Shown here one piece after another: positions 13,265-20,333 of a stretch of DNA of 22,947 nucleotides. The notes beneath the pieces are model-generated. The model worked only from the letters and a program-made list of their open reading frames with translations. It searched no databases and had not been told where the DNA came from. Origin of the DNA: Baffinella frigidus. Lineage: Eukaryota > Cryptophyceae > Cryptomonadales > Baffinellaceae. A program made the translations under genes and the position numbers. The stretch spans positions 1 to 22,947 of the forward strand of contig MU647387.1 of assembly GCA_026770585.1 (NCBI GenBank), in the 5' to 3' direction. Each line of letters opens with the position of its first letter. The first letter of the stretch is position 1.

Positions 13265-13513
13265 CGCATCGCGCTGGTCATCCGTCAGCGCCCGCACTTC
13301 CGGGTACGGCGACTCGCTCGTCGGGCGCCGCTCCCAGCCCTCATCATCCGGCCCGCGCTTCTCCCGCTCCTGCTCCAGCTCAATCCCCCCCCCTCTCCCT
13401 GCGAGCACCGCCAGTGCGACCAGCGCCACAAAGGTCAAAGCGACGCCTCCGCGGGCCCATGCGAGCGCCCTGCGCGGTGTTCGGGCTGGGGCGTTCTGCG
13501 GGGACCAAGCCAT
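13265..13513 (-). CDS. Gene A exon 1: signal-anchor N-terminus
   Basis: 83 codons from ATG (complement of 13511-13513) to GATGCG|GTAACC. Residues 1-21 are basic (RTPRR, R21). Residues 22-39 form a membrane segment (GGVALTFVALVALAVLAG). Then follows a polar, acidic region (GGGIELEQEREKRGPDDEGW). Basic residues before the anchor suggest a type II topology, with the rest of the protein in the ER/Golgi lumen or outside the cell. The frame is open further upstream, but this Met directly precedes the anchor and leaves room for the divergent promoter. Resembles the layout of Golgi enzymes with a stem, but no catalytic domain was recognised. Confidence 0.6.
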
Positions 13514-13689
13514 GACCCTGGTCTCCCCCGCGAGAGGCCTCAAGCCGAGAGAGAGCCGCGAGAACGACGCCTCGACCCTTGACGGCCCACTTGACGTCAA
13601 AGTTGACCCGTCAACTTTTGACCAAAGTTGGCCAGGGCTGGCCACCTTTAAGAAAAATACTGGCGGGAGGTCCGTCGGCGTCCTGGAGG
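13514..13689. promoter_or_regulatory. Divergent promoter between genes A and B
   Basis: 176 bp between the two divergent start codons. It holds the perfect palindrome TTGACGTCAA (13591-13600, containing TGACGTCA, a classic bZIP/CRE site). Overlapping it, AAAGTTGAC (13599-13607) pairs with GTCAACTTT (13610-13618). TGGCCAGGGCTGGCCA follows. No TATA box obvious. The function is inferred from position. Confidence 0.5.
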
Positions 13690-14197
13690 ATGGAAGAACC
13701 CCTCGACGGGCGAGAGGGCGACAACTCGGACGCGGAGATGGAGGACGGTGGGGATCAGCCTGGAGGAGGGTCCCCCCATTCATCTGGCGAGGGATCGTTC
13801 GACGAGGGTGGGAGCCTTCGCGAAGAAGGCTCCTTCGAGTCGGACCTTCTGGATGCCGAGTACTCCGAATCATTGGGGGAGGAGTCCCTGACCGGGGAGA
13901 CTGGGGAGACGGGGGAAGTTGGAGCAAACGCATCGGGCACACCATCTTCCGGGGAAGCTGGTGCCCCACCCGGTGAGCAAGGCTCCAGCAGCATATCGGG
14001 CGCGCCCCCCGATGCGACATCCGACGCGGGTCAGGGCGAGGCTACGGGGGAGGCGCGGGAGGAGCCTGGCGCCGCGGCCTCATCCTCCAGCCACGCATCT
14101 GCCGCTGCAGAGCAACCCGCGTTTCGCCGGGTGTTAGCTACTGGCGAGCAGGCTGCATCGCGCCGCAACTCCCTCTTCCCTCCGCCTCCTCCTTCAG
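13690..14197 (+). CDS. Gene B exon 1: acidic Ser/Gly/Glu-rich N-terminus
   Basis: 169 codons plus one base, from ATG 13690 to CCTTCAG|GTTCTA. The start gives MEEPLDGREGDNSDAEMEDG; acidic Ser/Gly/Glu segments follow, then Ala/Ser-rich sequence and a Pro run (PPPPP). No signal peptide or membrane segment; probably disordered and cytosolic or nuclear. If the donor is not used, the frame stops four codons later at 14210. The intron that follows is CCCTAAA repeat and exon 2 continues the frame. An alternative donor is CCCG|GTGAGC (13971). Confidence 0.55.
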
Positions 14198-14208
14198 GTT
14201 CTAATTTC

Positions 14209-14422
14209 TAAACCTTGAACCATACACCCTAAACCCTAAACCCTGGACCCTAAACCTTAGACCCTAAACCCCAAACCCCAAACCCCAAACCCCAAGCCCC
14301 AAACACTAAACCCCGAACACTAAACCCTAAACCCGAAACCCGAAACCCTAACCCCAAACCCCAAACCCCTAAACCCCAAACCCCAAACCCCAAACCCTGA
14401 ACCTAAACCCTGAACCACCCAG
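14209..14422 (+). repeat. CCCTAAA / CCCCAAA tract (gene B intron 1)
   Basis: Almost the whole intron between exons 1 and 2 is telomere-like heptamer, ending AACCACCCAG at the acceptor. First C-strand tract right of the divergent promoter. Confidence 0.9.
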
Positions 14423-14494
14423 GCGACAAAACACGGAGTGCAGACGAGGCCGGAGGGGACGCGACAAATGGCTCTAGTGACGAGGCTGAGCCTG
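14423..14494 (+). CDS. Gene B exon 2
   Basis: 72 bp between acceptor AACCACCCAG|GCG and donor GAGCCTG|GTACCT. The peptide is DKTRSADEAGGDATNGSSDE then AEP, with two bases in and one out. Acidic, like exon 1, and in frame with it. An island of unique GC-rich sequence inside heptamer repeats. Confidence 0.65.
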
Positions 14495-14515
14495 GTACCT
14501 GAACCCTAAAATCCA

Positions 14516-14571
<56 letters not shown>

Positions 14572-14862
14572 GACCCTCAACCCTCGACCCTCAACCCTCA
14601 ACCCTCAACCCTCAACCCTGGACCCTCGACCCTGGACCCTGGGCCCTGAATCTTAAAGCCCAAAGCCTAAACTCTGAACCTCGAACCCTCTCCTCTCCTC
14701 CCCGCTTTCTCCTGCAAATCCTAAACCCTAATCCCAACCCCCCTAGCACTAAACACTAATCTCAAAACTCCAAACCCTAAATCCTGATCCCCAAACCCCA
14801 AACCCCGATTTCCAACCTGCAACCCCCCAACCCCAATCCCCAACCCCAAACGCCCTGAACAG
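14495..14862 (+). repeat. CCCTCAA / CCCTAAA tract (gene B intron 2)
   Basis: Runs of CTCAACC, CCCTCAA and CCCTAAA variants filling the intron up to the acceptor of exon 3. Confidence 0.9.
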
Positions 14863-14910
14863 TGAAGAGGGGGCGGCGGGGGAGCTTCGCTGAGGCGATG
14901 CAAGTGGGAG
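14863..14910 (+). CDS. Gene B exon 3
   Basis: 48 bp with acceptor CCCTGAACAG|TGA and donor GGGAG|GTCTAA. In phase it reads KRGRRGSFAEAMQVG after a split Val codon. Very basic. Related exons at 16803, 17029 and 17237 share the phase and GGGGCAGCTTCGC-type sequence, so this is a tandemly duplicated symmetric exon. Confidence 0.45.
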
Positions 14911-15100
14911 GTCTAAACCCCAAACCCTAAACCCTAAACCCTAAACCCTACAGGAAAACTAAACCCCAAACTAAACCCTAAACCCTACACTAAAATGAAA
15001 CCCCAAACCCCCGAAACTAAAACCCACACCCTGCACTCAAACTAGACCCGACACTCTACACTCAACCTAAGCGCTACACCCAATGCTCAAACTGAACGTG
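14911..15100 (+). repeat. CCCTAAA-type tract
   Basis: Heptamers with CACTAAA, CCCTACA and AACTAAA variants. Confidence 0.8.
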
Positions 15101-15235
15101 ATGGGTGGGCTATATCTTGATTATTTTCTCTTTGAATTTCGATAGATTCTCTGGGTTTATATATTTAAATCTCTTCACATTTGGGGGTGGAAGTTTCGAT
15201 TTTTTGATAAATATTATTGCCGTCCGGCTTCCGGA
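15101..15235. other. AT-rich unique segment in intron
   Basis: About 135 bp of AT-rich, non-heptamer DNA between a C-strand and a G-strand repeat block. Runs such as TTTATATATTTAAAT could be promoter-like. No open frame of note. Confidence 0.4.
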
Positions 15236-15788
15236 GTGGGGTTAGGGTTCAGGGGTTTCCGGGGTTGGTTTAGGGTTTAGGGTTTCCGGGGTGGGTTTAG
15301 GGTTTAGGGTTTAGGGTTTAGGATGTAGGGTTTGGTGGAGGAGGTTTTGAATATGGGGTTGAGGGTTTATTTTGAGTGTAGGTTCTAGGGTTTAGGGTTC
15401 AGGGTTTAGGGTTTAGGTTGTAGGGTTTAGTGTAGGGTTTAGGGCTGAGGGTTTAGTAGAGTTCATCGAGCTGTTTGGCTGAGGCCTTGAATTGGGGAGT
15501 CGGATGTATAGGTTTAGAGTTTAGGGTTTTGGTTTAGGGTTTATCTAGGGTTTAGGGTTTAGGGTTTAGGGTTTATCTAGGGTTTAGGTTTTAGGGGTTT
15601 TCTAGGGTTTAGGGTTTAGGTTTTAGGGCTTTGGGTTTAGGGTTTATCTAGGGTTTAGGATTTAGGGTTTATCTAGGGTTCAGGTTTCAGGGTTTAGGGT
15701 TTATATAGGGTTGAGGGTTGAGGGTTGAGGGTGTATCTAGGGTTTAGGGTGTATCTAGGGTTTACGGTTGAGGGTTTAGGCCCCAAAC
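15236..15788 (+). repeat. Reversed-polarity TTTAGGG block
   Basis: G-strand heptamers on the plus strand, including repeated TTTATCTAGGG junctions at 15540-15770. The only large block right of the divergent promoter with gene A polarity. Confidence 0.9.
15453..15485 (-). CDS. Possible minus-strand terminal exon in reversed block
   Basis: The minus strand has acceptor CCAATTCAAG|GCC and encodes ASAKQLDELY then TAA. Its polarity relative to the surrounding heptamers is what is seen for real exons. It is short and has no partner exon identified, so this is tentative. Confidence 0.2.
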   Translation of the reverse strand, partial: ASAKQLDELY

Positions 15789-15842
15789 ATGGGCGCCCAA
15801 AATGAGATACCGTCCTCTCCTCAGATTGGTGTCGTTGAAATG
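15789..15842 (+). CDS. Possible short exon or start exon
   Basis: ATG followed by GAQNEIPSSPQIGVVEM, then GTCTAA (the donor also used by exon 3). Lies exactly where repeat polarity changes back. Alternatively only 15825-15842 is exonic, behind the CTCTCCTCAG acceptor. Confidence 0.25.
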
Positions 15843-15847
15843 GTCTA

Positions 15848-16068
15848 ACCCCTAAACCCTAAACCCTAAACCCTAAACCCTAAACCCTAAACCCTAAACC
15901 CTAACATAAACCTGCTGCTGGGGTTTACGGGTCACGGTGTCGGGTCCAGGGATTTGAGTTTAGGGTTGTTGGGGGCGCTGCAATTGAACCTCTAACCCCT
16001 AAACCCTCAACTATTATCCCTAACCCCTGAATCCTGAACCCTGAACCCTAAACACTAAACCCTAAACA
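15848..16068 (+). repeat. Nearly pure CCCTAAA run and degenerate tail
   Basis: About eight consecutive perfect CCCTAAA units at 15848-15903, then degenerate units to the next acceptor. Confidence 0.9.
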
Positions 16069-16069
16069 G

Positions 16070-16131
16070 CGGGGTTCTTCTCGCGCGTGATATCGGTGTT
16101 GTCCGGGACGCCAAAGAACTCTACACACGCA
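16070..16131 (+). CDS. Gene B candidate exon, copy a
   Basis: 62 bp with acceptor CCTAAACAG|CGG and donor CACGCA|GTCTAA. Reads GFFSRVISVLSGTPKNSTHA after a split codon. A second version lies at 16453. Confidence 0.4.
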
Positions 16132-16250
16132 GTCTAAAGTTGCCGTCCAGTTGACCTTACTGCTCCCAAGACCAGTTTCACGGGTTTCACGGGAGACCCC
16201 TCCCCTCCCTCCGTGAAGGTTGCGGGGGGCAGGGCGGGGGGCGTGGGGTT

Positions 16251-16349
16251 GTGCGAGAGAGGGTGAGGGTTCCCACCGTGAGTGTGTGTGAGAGAGGGTG
16301 AGGGATCCCATCGTGGGGGTGTGTGAAAGAGGGAGAGGGTTTCCATGTC
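16251..16349. repeat. 35-bp tandem repeat, nearly three units
   Basis: GTGTGAGAGAGGGTGAGGG-type units start at 16251, 16286 and 16321. The rest of 16132-16450 is unique GC-rich DNA. A further candidate exon after AACCAGCAG (16368) shows no clear phase. Confidence 0.7.
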
Positions 16350-16452
16350 AAGTTCCTCAACCAGCAGAGGCGGCTCCTCCCTACGAAGGCGCCCGGCGCT
16401 GCCCGGGGTTCTCTTTCTGAACCCCAAACCCTAAACCCTCAACGTTAAACAG

Positions 16453-16531
16453 CGGGGTTGTTCTCGCGCGTGACGTCGGCGTTTTCCGGGACTTTCAAGA
16501 ACGCTGATCAAGCCGATTCCGACGCACCGAG
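16453..16531 (+). CDS. Gene B candidate exon, copy b (GC donor)
   Basis: 79 bp with acceptor GTTAAACAG|CGG and end CACCGAG|GCACCC. Reads GLFSRVTSAFSGTFKNADQA then DSDAP. A third partial copy (SQKNSDQADSDAP) at 16612-16652 ends at the same GCACCC. Neither copy has GT there, so GC splicing or decay. Confidence 0.35.
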
Positions 16532-16690
16532 GCACCCCCCCTAAACCCTAAACCATAAACCACAAACCATAAACCCCGAACCCTAGACCCTAAACCTAAA
16601 ATAGTCTCAAAAGAACTCTGATCAAGCTGATTCCGACGCACCGAGGCACCCCCCTAAATCCCAAACCCTAAACCCTAAACCATAAACTCT
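16532..16690 (+). repeat. CCCTAAA / CCATAAA tract
   Basis: Telomere-like heptamers around the partial exon copy at 16612-16652. Confidence 0.75.
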
Positions 16691-16694
16691 AAAG

Positions 16695-16734
16695 CCATCA
16701 AAGTGGGCCGGGCGGAGAAACAGCGCAGCATCCG
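16695..16734 (+). CDS. Gene B candidate exon, polar helix
   Basis: 40 bp after CTCTAAAG, ending ATCCG|GTGGGG. One frame reads IKVGRAEKQRSI, which is coiled-coil-like. Another frame is also open, so the phase is undecided. Confidence 0.25.
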
Positions 16735-16802
16735 GTGGGGGCTGCAAGGAGAGGCTGCCCTAACCCCCCAAACCCGCACCCTAACCCCTAACCCCTGAAC
16801 AG

Positions 16803-16862
16803 TGAAGTACCGAGGCCGGAGGGAGGAGGACGGAGGGGCAGCTTCGCGGAGGGGGCGCCAGG
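16803..16862 (+). CDS. Gene B exon 3-like copy
   Basis: 60 bp with acceptor CCCTGAACAG|TGA and donor CCAGG|GTAAAC. Reads KYRGRREEDGGAASRRGRQ. Same phase class as exon 3, so it can be added without frameshift. Confidence 0.45.
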
Positions 16863-17028
16863 GTAAACCATAAACCCCAAACACCTAAACCCTTAAATGA
16901 TTTACCCCAAAATCCTCAACCATAAACCCTAAAACCCAACCCCTGAACCCTCAACAACTTGGGTAAATGCTAACCCCTAAAACCCTAAGCCCTAAACCCT
17001 CAACCCTAAACCCTAAACCCTAAACCAG
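16863..17028 (+). repeat. CCCTAAA tract
   Basis: Degenerate heptamers filling the interval between two exon 3-like copies. Confidence 0.85.
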
Positions 17029-17067
17029 GTTGGGGGGGAGGGGCAGCTTACTGCAGGGCTCGCTTGG
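17029..17067 (+). CDS. Gene B exon 3-like copy, short
   Basis: 39 bp with acceptor CTAAACCAG|GTT and donor CTTGG|GTGAAC. Reads WGGGAAYCRARL with two bases in and one out, which fits the next large exon directly. Confidence 0.4.
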
Positions 17068-17236
17068 GTGAACCCTAAACCCTGAACCCTAAACCCTAAA
17101 CCCTAACCCTAAACTCTAAACCCTAAACCCTAAACCCTAAACCCTAAACCCTAAACCCTAAACCCTAAACCCTAAACCCTGAACCTTACACCCTACACCC
17201 TACACCCTAAACCCTAAACCCTAGACCCTAAACCAG
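17068..17236 (+). repeat. Longest CCCTAAA array
   Basis: About a dozen consecutive perfect or near-perfect CCCTAAA units around 17083-17180, then CCCTACA units. Confidence 0.9.
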
Positions 17237-17301
17237 GTTGGGGTCCTTCATTCGTGCACGGAGAGGCAGCGCTGAATCCATTACCGCTGGTGATTCCGCA
17301 G
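17237..17301 (+). CDS. Gene B candidate exon, diverged copy
   Basis: 65 bp with acceptor CTAAACCAG|GTT and donor CCGCAG|GTGCAA. Reads WGPSFVHGEAALNPLPLVIP then Q. It ends in phase 0, which does not fit the next exon, so it may be a relic or may use another boundary. Confidence 0.3.
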
Positions 17302-17480
17302 GTGCAACCCCTAAACCCTAAGCCCTAAACCTTAAGCCCTAACCCCTTACCCCTAAACCCTAAACCCCAAACCCTAAACCCTACACCCTACACCCTAGAC
17401 CCTACACCCCACACCCTAAACACCAACCCCCAAACCCCAAACCCTACACCCTAAACCCTAAACCCTAAACCCTACCCGCA
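17302..17480 (+). repeat. CCCTAAA / CCCTACA tract
   Basis: Heptamer intron ending CCCTACCCGCAG at the acceptor of the large repeat exon. Confidence 0.85.
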
Positions 17481-17481
17481 G

Positions 17482-18326
17482 CACCGCCAGTCGAATCCGC
17501 AACGCTCGAAGTCGGATCCGGAATTTCCCTACCCGGATCAGCGCTTGGAACCCCGACAGCGGCCGGATCGGGACGGAACGTTGTCGGATCCGGCCCGGCC
17601 GTTCTGACCGCGGCGTCTGTCGGATCCGGAATCGGATCCGGAGGAGCATCGCCCGCGTTGGGAACTCCGATACCGTCCGGAACGCCTGCAGTCGGATCCG
17701 TTCCGGGAACCCCGACAGTTGGATCCGGATTGCTCGGACTCGGATCCGTGGGAACGCCGGTTCCGGGGACTCCGATACCCGGAACGCCCGGCGTCAAATC
17801 TGTTCCGGGAACTCCGACGGTTGGATCCGGGCTGGGATCCGTTGGAACGCCCGTTCCGGGAACTCCGATACCATCCGGGACGCCCTTAGTTGGACCTGCA
17901 ACGCCTGTGCCGGGAACCCCGACAGTCGGATCCAGAACGCCCGTGCCGGGAACCCCGACAGTTGGATCCGGACTGCTTTCCTTGGGATCCGGAACGCCCG
18001 TTCCGGGATCTCCGATAGCGGCTGGATTCGGAAAGCTTCCCGGGGGATCCGGATCCGCAACGCCCGGAGTCGGGTCGGGAACGCCTGTTCCGGGAACTCC
18101 GATCGCATCCGCACCGCCCGTTCCGGGAACTCCGACTGGATCCGGAATGCTGACAGTCGGATTCGGATCCGGAGTCGGACCTGGAACGCCTGTGCCGGGA
18201 ACGCCGATCGCATCTGCACCGCTGGGAACTCCGACTGTCGGAACTGAAACGCCCATCGGGGTTCCCGGCACGCCCGTTCCGGGAACCCCGATCGTGGCGG
18301 TTGCGGATGCGGAGGCGGCGAAAGAG
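17482..18326 (+). CDS. Gene B large GTP(V/I)PG repeat exon
   Basis: 845 bp with acceptor TACCCGCAG|CAC and donor AAAGAG|GTGCGG. After a split codon it encodes 281 residues dominated by GTPVPGTPI, GTPTVGSG and similar units, and ends VADAEAAKE in phase 0. No Cys; low complexity, probably extended and disordered. The DNA is a GGATCC-rich minisatellite and other frames on both strands are also open. This frame is preferred because it fits the flanking exon phases and runs into the charged helix that continues downstream. Length variation between strains is likely. Confidence 0.5.
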
Positions 18327-18344
18327 GTGCGGGAACCCCCTCCA

Positions 18345-18405
18345 AAGTTGACGGATTTGTACCGTGGACCCCAGGTGTCAACTTATGGATAGTCGGTTAA
18401 CACGA
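18345..18405 (-). mobile_element. MITE family 2 fragment
   Basis: AAAGTTGACGGATTTGTACC and GTCAACTTATGGATAGTCGG, about half of the element, just after the donor of the large repeat exon. Confidence 0.55.
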
Positions 18406-18466
18406 CTGTGCTGGGAACTCCGACGATCGGATCCGCGCTGGGAACTCCGACAGCCTCTGCCGAATG

Positions 18467-18550
18467 AGAAGGGCACAGTCCATCTAAACGTAATCCATAG
18501 GCCCTACGGATCAAACCCCGTAGGGACATAGGGGGTTCCTACGGAAAAGC
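18467..18550. mobile_element. MITE family 3, partial copy
   Basis: Contains CCGTAGGGACATAGGGGGTT and CCTACGG, the conserved hairpin of the family. Inverted ends not preserved. Confidence 0.55.
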
Positions 18551-18584
18551 CGAGGTCGATTTTCGACATTCGACATCCCCCTCG

Positions 18585-18612
18585 CGCTCCCTCCCTCTCT
18601 CTGTCTCCCTTC

Positions 18613-18651
<39 letters not shown>

Positions 18652-18675
18652 CCTCCCTCACTCTCTCCTCTGCAG
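18585..18675 (+). repeat. CT microsatellite acting as pyrimidine tract
   Basis: About 85 bp of CT/CCCT repeats ending CTCTGCAG, a textbook 3' splice site immediately before the exon copy at 18676. Confidence 0.8.
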
Positions 18676-18740
18676 GCGGAGGAAGAGGCGCGGATGGAGG
18701 CGGAAATGCAGCGGGAGACAGCTGTGCGTCAAGTCAAGGG
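18676..18740 (+). CDS. Gene B coiled-coil exon, copy a (truncated)
   Basis: After CTCTGCAG it reads AEEEARMEAEMQRETAVRQV then K, in phase 0 with the large repeat exon. Similarity to the complete copy at 19118 stops there and no donor follows directly. It could be a first half or a decayed duplicate. Confidence 0.4.
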
Positions 18741-18846
18741 GGCAGTCCCGCTGCTGAGTGGACCAACCCTTCTAGCAATAGTAAAGCAAACGTGCGCGAT
18801 TTGAGTATGCAGAAAACGTTGGAATCAAATGGTGTCCCGGATGCAG

Positions 18847-18939
18847 GCGGAGCAAGAGGCGCAGATGGAGGCGGAAATGCAGCGGACGACAGCTGTGCGT
18901 CAAGTCGAGGAGGCATTCACAAAACGCCTTGTGCACTAG
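18847..18939 (+). pseudogene. Gene B coiled-coil exon, copy b with stop
   Basis: GATGCAG|GCG then AEQEAQMEAEMQRTTAVRQV and EEAFTKRLVH before TAG. Lacks the second half of the exon. Confidence 0.5.
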
Positions 18940-19110
18940 AGCTATCCAACAAAATAAAACCAATTGACAAGAAGAAAAACATGCCTTGTGAACCAGAGCT
19001 ATCCAACAAAATAGGAATACTGAACCAGGCCTGCACGTCGATTTTTGCTTGCTCAAAAGGGCAATTTTCGCTTACTCAAAAGGGCAAGTTTTGCTTACTC
19101 AAAAAGGGCG
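18926..19110. repeat. 57-bp duplication and 23-bp triple repeat
   Basis: GCCTTGTG..GAGCTATCCAACAAAATA occurs at 18926 and 18983. TTTTGCTTACTCAAAAGGGC occurs three times at 19042-19110. Unrelated to the heptamers. Confidence 0.75.
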
Positions 19111-19117
19111 TGGGCAG

Positions 19118-19222
19118 GCGGAGGAGGAGGCACGAATGGAGGCGGAGATGCAGCGGGAGACAGCTGCGCGGAAAGTCAAGGAGGCTCAGGACAAAGCCAG
19201 GGAGGATGCTGAGATGAAGGAG
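19118..19222 (+). CDS. Gene B coiled-coil exon, complete copy
   Basis: 105 bp (35 codons), phase 0 at both ends. The acceptor is GCGTGGGCAG|GCG and the donor AAGGAG|GTGGGC. Peptide AEEEARMEAEMQRETAARKV then KEAQDKAREDAEMKE. Strongly helical, E/A/R/K-rich, coiled-coil-like. Continues the helix that begins at the end of the large repeat exon. Confidence 0.65.
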
Positions 19223-19390
19223 GTGGGCGTCTGCCCACCCACCGAGCAGCGACCCAACACCTTTTCACCTTGCATTCAAAGTGAAAATCCGGTAAGGTTC
19301 CAGGGCGATGGATAAGATTCTAGTACAAATAGTTTAGATGGACTGTATCTGTTAAGCCCCCGGTGGCTGCTAAGTGGTCCCCCTGTCTTT

Positions 19391-19500
19391 TTTGGCTCAC
19401 CGATTCGGTGAGCCCGGGCGCTTTTTCCTCTCGAAAGTTGACGGGTGTGTACCGCGAAGCCAGGATGTCAACTTAACAATAGTCGGCAAACCCGACTGAG
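19391..19500. mobile_element. MITE family 2 copy ending at an acceptor
   Basis: Hairpin GGCTCACC..GGTGAGCC, then GAAAGTTGACGGGTGTGTAC and an end CCCGACTGAG that serves as the acceptor of the next exon. Confidence 0.6.
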
Positions 19501-19539
19501 GCGGCGGACAAGGCTAGGCAGGATGCGGACCTCACGCAG
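19501..19539 (+). CDS. Gene B coiled-coil exon fragment (GC donor)
   Basis: 39 bp: GACTGAG|GCG, AADKARQDADLTQ, CGCAG|GCACGT. Phase 0 at both ends. Homologous to the second half of the 19118 exon. Needs a GC donor. Confidence 0.4.
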
Positions 19540-19614
19540 GCACGTAGGGTGTTTTTGCGGGCCTCACGCAGGCGAGTCTCTTCCTCTCTCCCCCCTCCCT
19601 CTCTCTCTCTCAAG

Positions 19615-19656
19615 GAGGCGGCGGACAAGTCTTGGGAGGATGCTGAGATGAAGGAG
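19615..19656 (+). CDS. Gene B coiled-coil exon fragment (GC donor)
   Basis: 42 bp after a strong pyrimidine tract (CTCTCTCTCTCAAG). EAADKSWEDAEMKE, then GAG|GCGCGT where the 19118 copy has GTGGGC. Phase 0 at both ends. Confidence 0.4.
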
Positions 19657-19675
19657 GCGCGTCTGCCCAAAACTT

Positions 19676-19800
19676 CTAGCTCTGTCTCAAAGGCTGGTTC
19701 GAGCTCGCCGATTTGGCCAGCCCGGGCTCGTTTCCGCGTCAAAGTTGACGGATCTGTACCGCGAACCGAGGTTGTGAACTTGAGAATAGTGTGTTAACCC
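19676..19800. mobile_element. MITE family 2 copy
   Basis: Left end CTAGCTCTGTCTC, inner GTCAAAGTTGACGGATCTGT, degenerate right end. Starts 20 bp after the preceding exon. Confidence 0.65.
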
Positions 19801-19819
19801 TGAACGATGAACCCTATCC

Positions 19820-19862
19820 CTGCGTTAGTGGATGAGGACAACACGCGGAGGTCTGAGCCTAA
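19820..19862 (+). pseudogene. Decayed copy of the 19960 exon
   Basis: Reads ALVDEDNTRRSEP, against ALEEEDKMRRQEQ in the exon at 19960. The acceptor CAG has become CCT. Confidence 0.45.
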
Positions 19863-19950
19863 ACCCTAAATCCTAAAGCACGAAACCCTTCACCCTAAAC
19901 CCTGATCCCTGAACTCGAAGCCCTGAACGACAAAACCTTAAACCCTAGAC
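19857..19950 (+). repeat. CCCTAAA tract
   Basis: Degenerate heptamers between the decayed and intact exon copies. Confidence 0.75.
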
Positions 19951-19959
19951 GATAAGCAG

Positions 19960-20040
19960 GCGTTAGAAGAGGAGGACAAGATGCGGAGGCAGGAACAGGC
20001 AGCGAAGCGCGCTAGGGCGCAGGCTGCCGAATGCGTGCGG
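19960..20040 (+). CDS. Gene B charged helical exon
   Basis: 81 bp (27 codons), phase 0 at both ends. The acceptor is GATAAGCAG|GCG and the donor GTGCGG|GTGCAC. Peptide ALEEEDKMRRQEQAAKRARA then QAAECVR. Continuous helix/coiled-coil pattern. Confidence 0.6.
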
Positions 20041-20169
20041 GTGCACCCGAAACCCAAACCCCCAACTCCTAAACTCTAACCCATAAACCCTCAGAGCTTT
20101 ACATTCCACGTTTTTTATTCCACGCTTTACACGTCACGCGTTACTCACCCTAAACCCTAGACCCATAAC
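20041..20169 (+). repeat. Intron with CCCTAAA units and TTTACATTCCACG motif
   Basis: Short heptamer stretches flank GCTTTACATTCCACG (20096) and its partial repeats CGCTTTACACGTCACG. The same motif recurs in later introns of gene B. Confidence 0.7.
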
Positions 20170-20325
20170 TTCATCCGGGGACATGTTTAATTTAAAAGAA
20201 AATGGACCCCTAGTTGTTCATAGGAGGCGTACAAGGGTTGTTTAGGGCCCCAAGTAATTTTTATGAGGGCCAGAACCCGGTTTGATAGGCTATTTTCTTT
20301 TAAACTGAACATGTTCCCGGATGAA
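20170..20325. mobile_element. MITE-like element, family 4
   Basis: 156 bp with 34-bp inverted ends, TTCATCCGGGGACATGTTTA at left and, on the opposite strand, TTCATCCGGGAACATGTTCA at right. Both continue to TTTAAAAGAAAAT. Ends eight bases before the next exon's acceptor boundary. One copy only. Confidence 0.7.
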
Positions 20326-20333
20326 ACCCTGAG

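Noticed and set aside
13579-13689. Earlier start for gene B at 13579
   Set aside because: Would place the start inside the palindromic promoter sequence. The first 37 residues differ in composition from the acidic remainder.
13514-14020. Upstream extension of the minus-strand frame of gene A exon 1
   Set aside because: Antisense shadow of the acidic gene B exon. The Met at 13513 directly precedes the signal anchor.
17465-18271. 268-codon minus-strand Pro/Gly/Asp repeat frame
   Set aside because: Mirror of the plus-strand repeat exon. No splice sites or neighbouring minus exons in phase were found.
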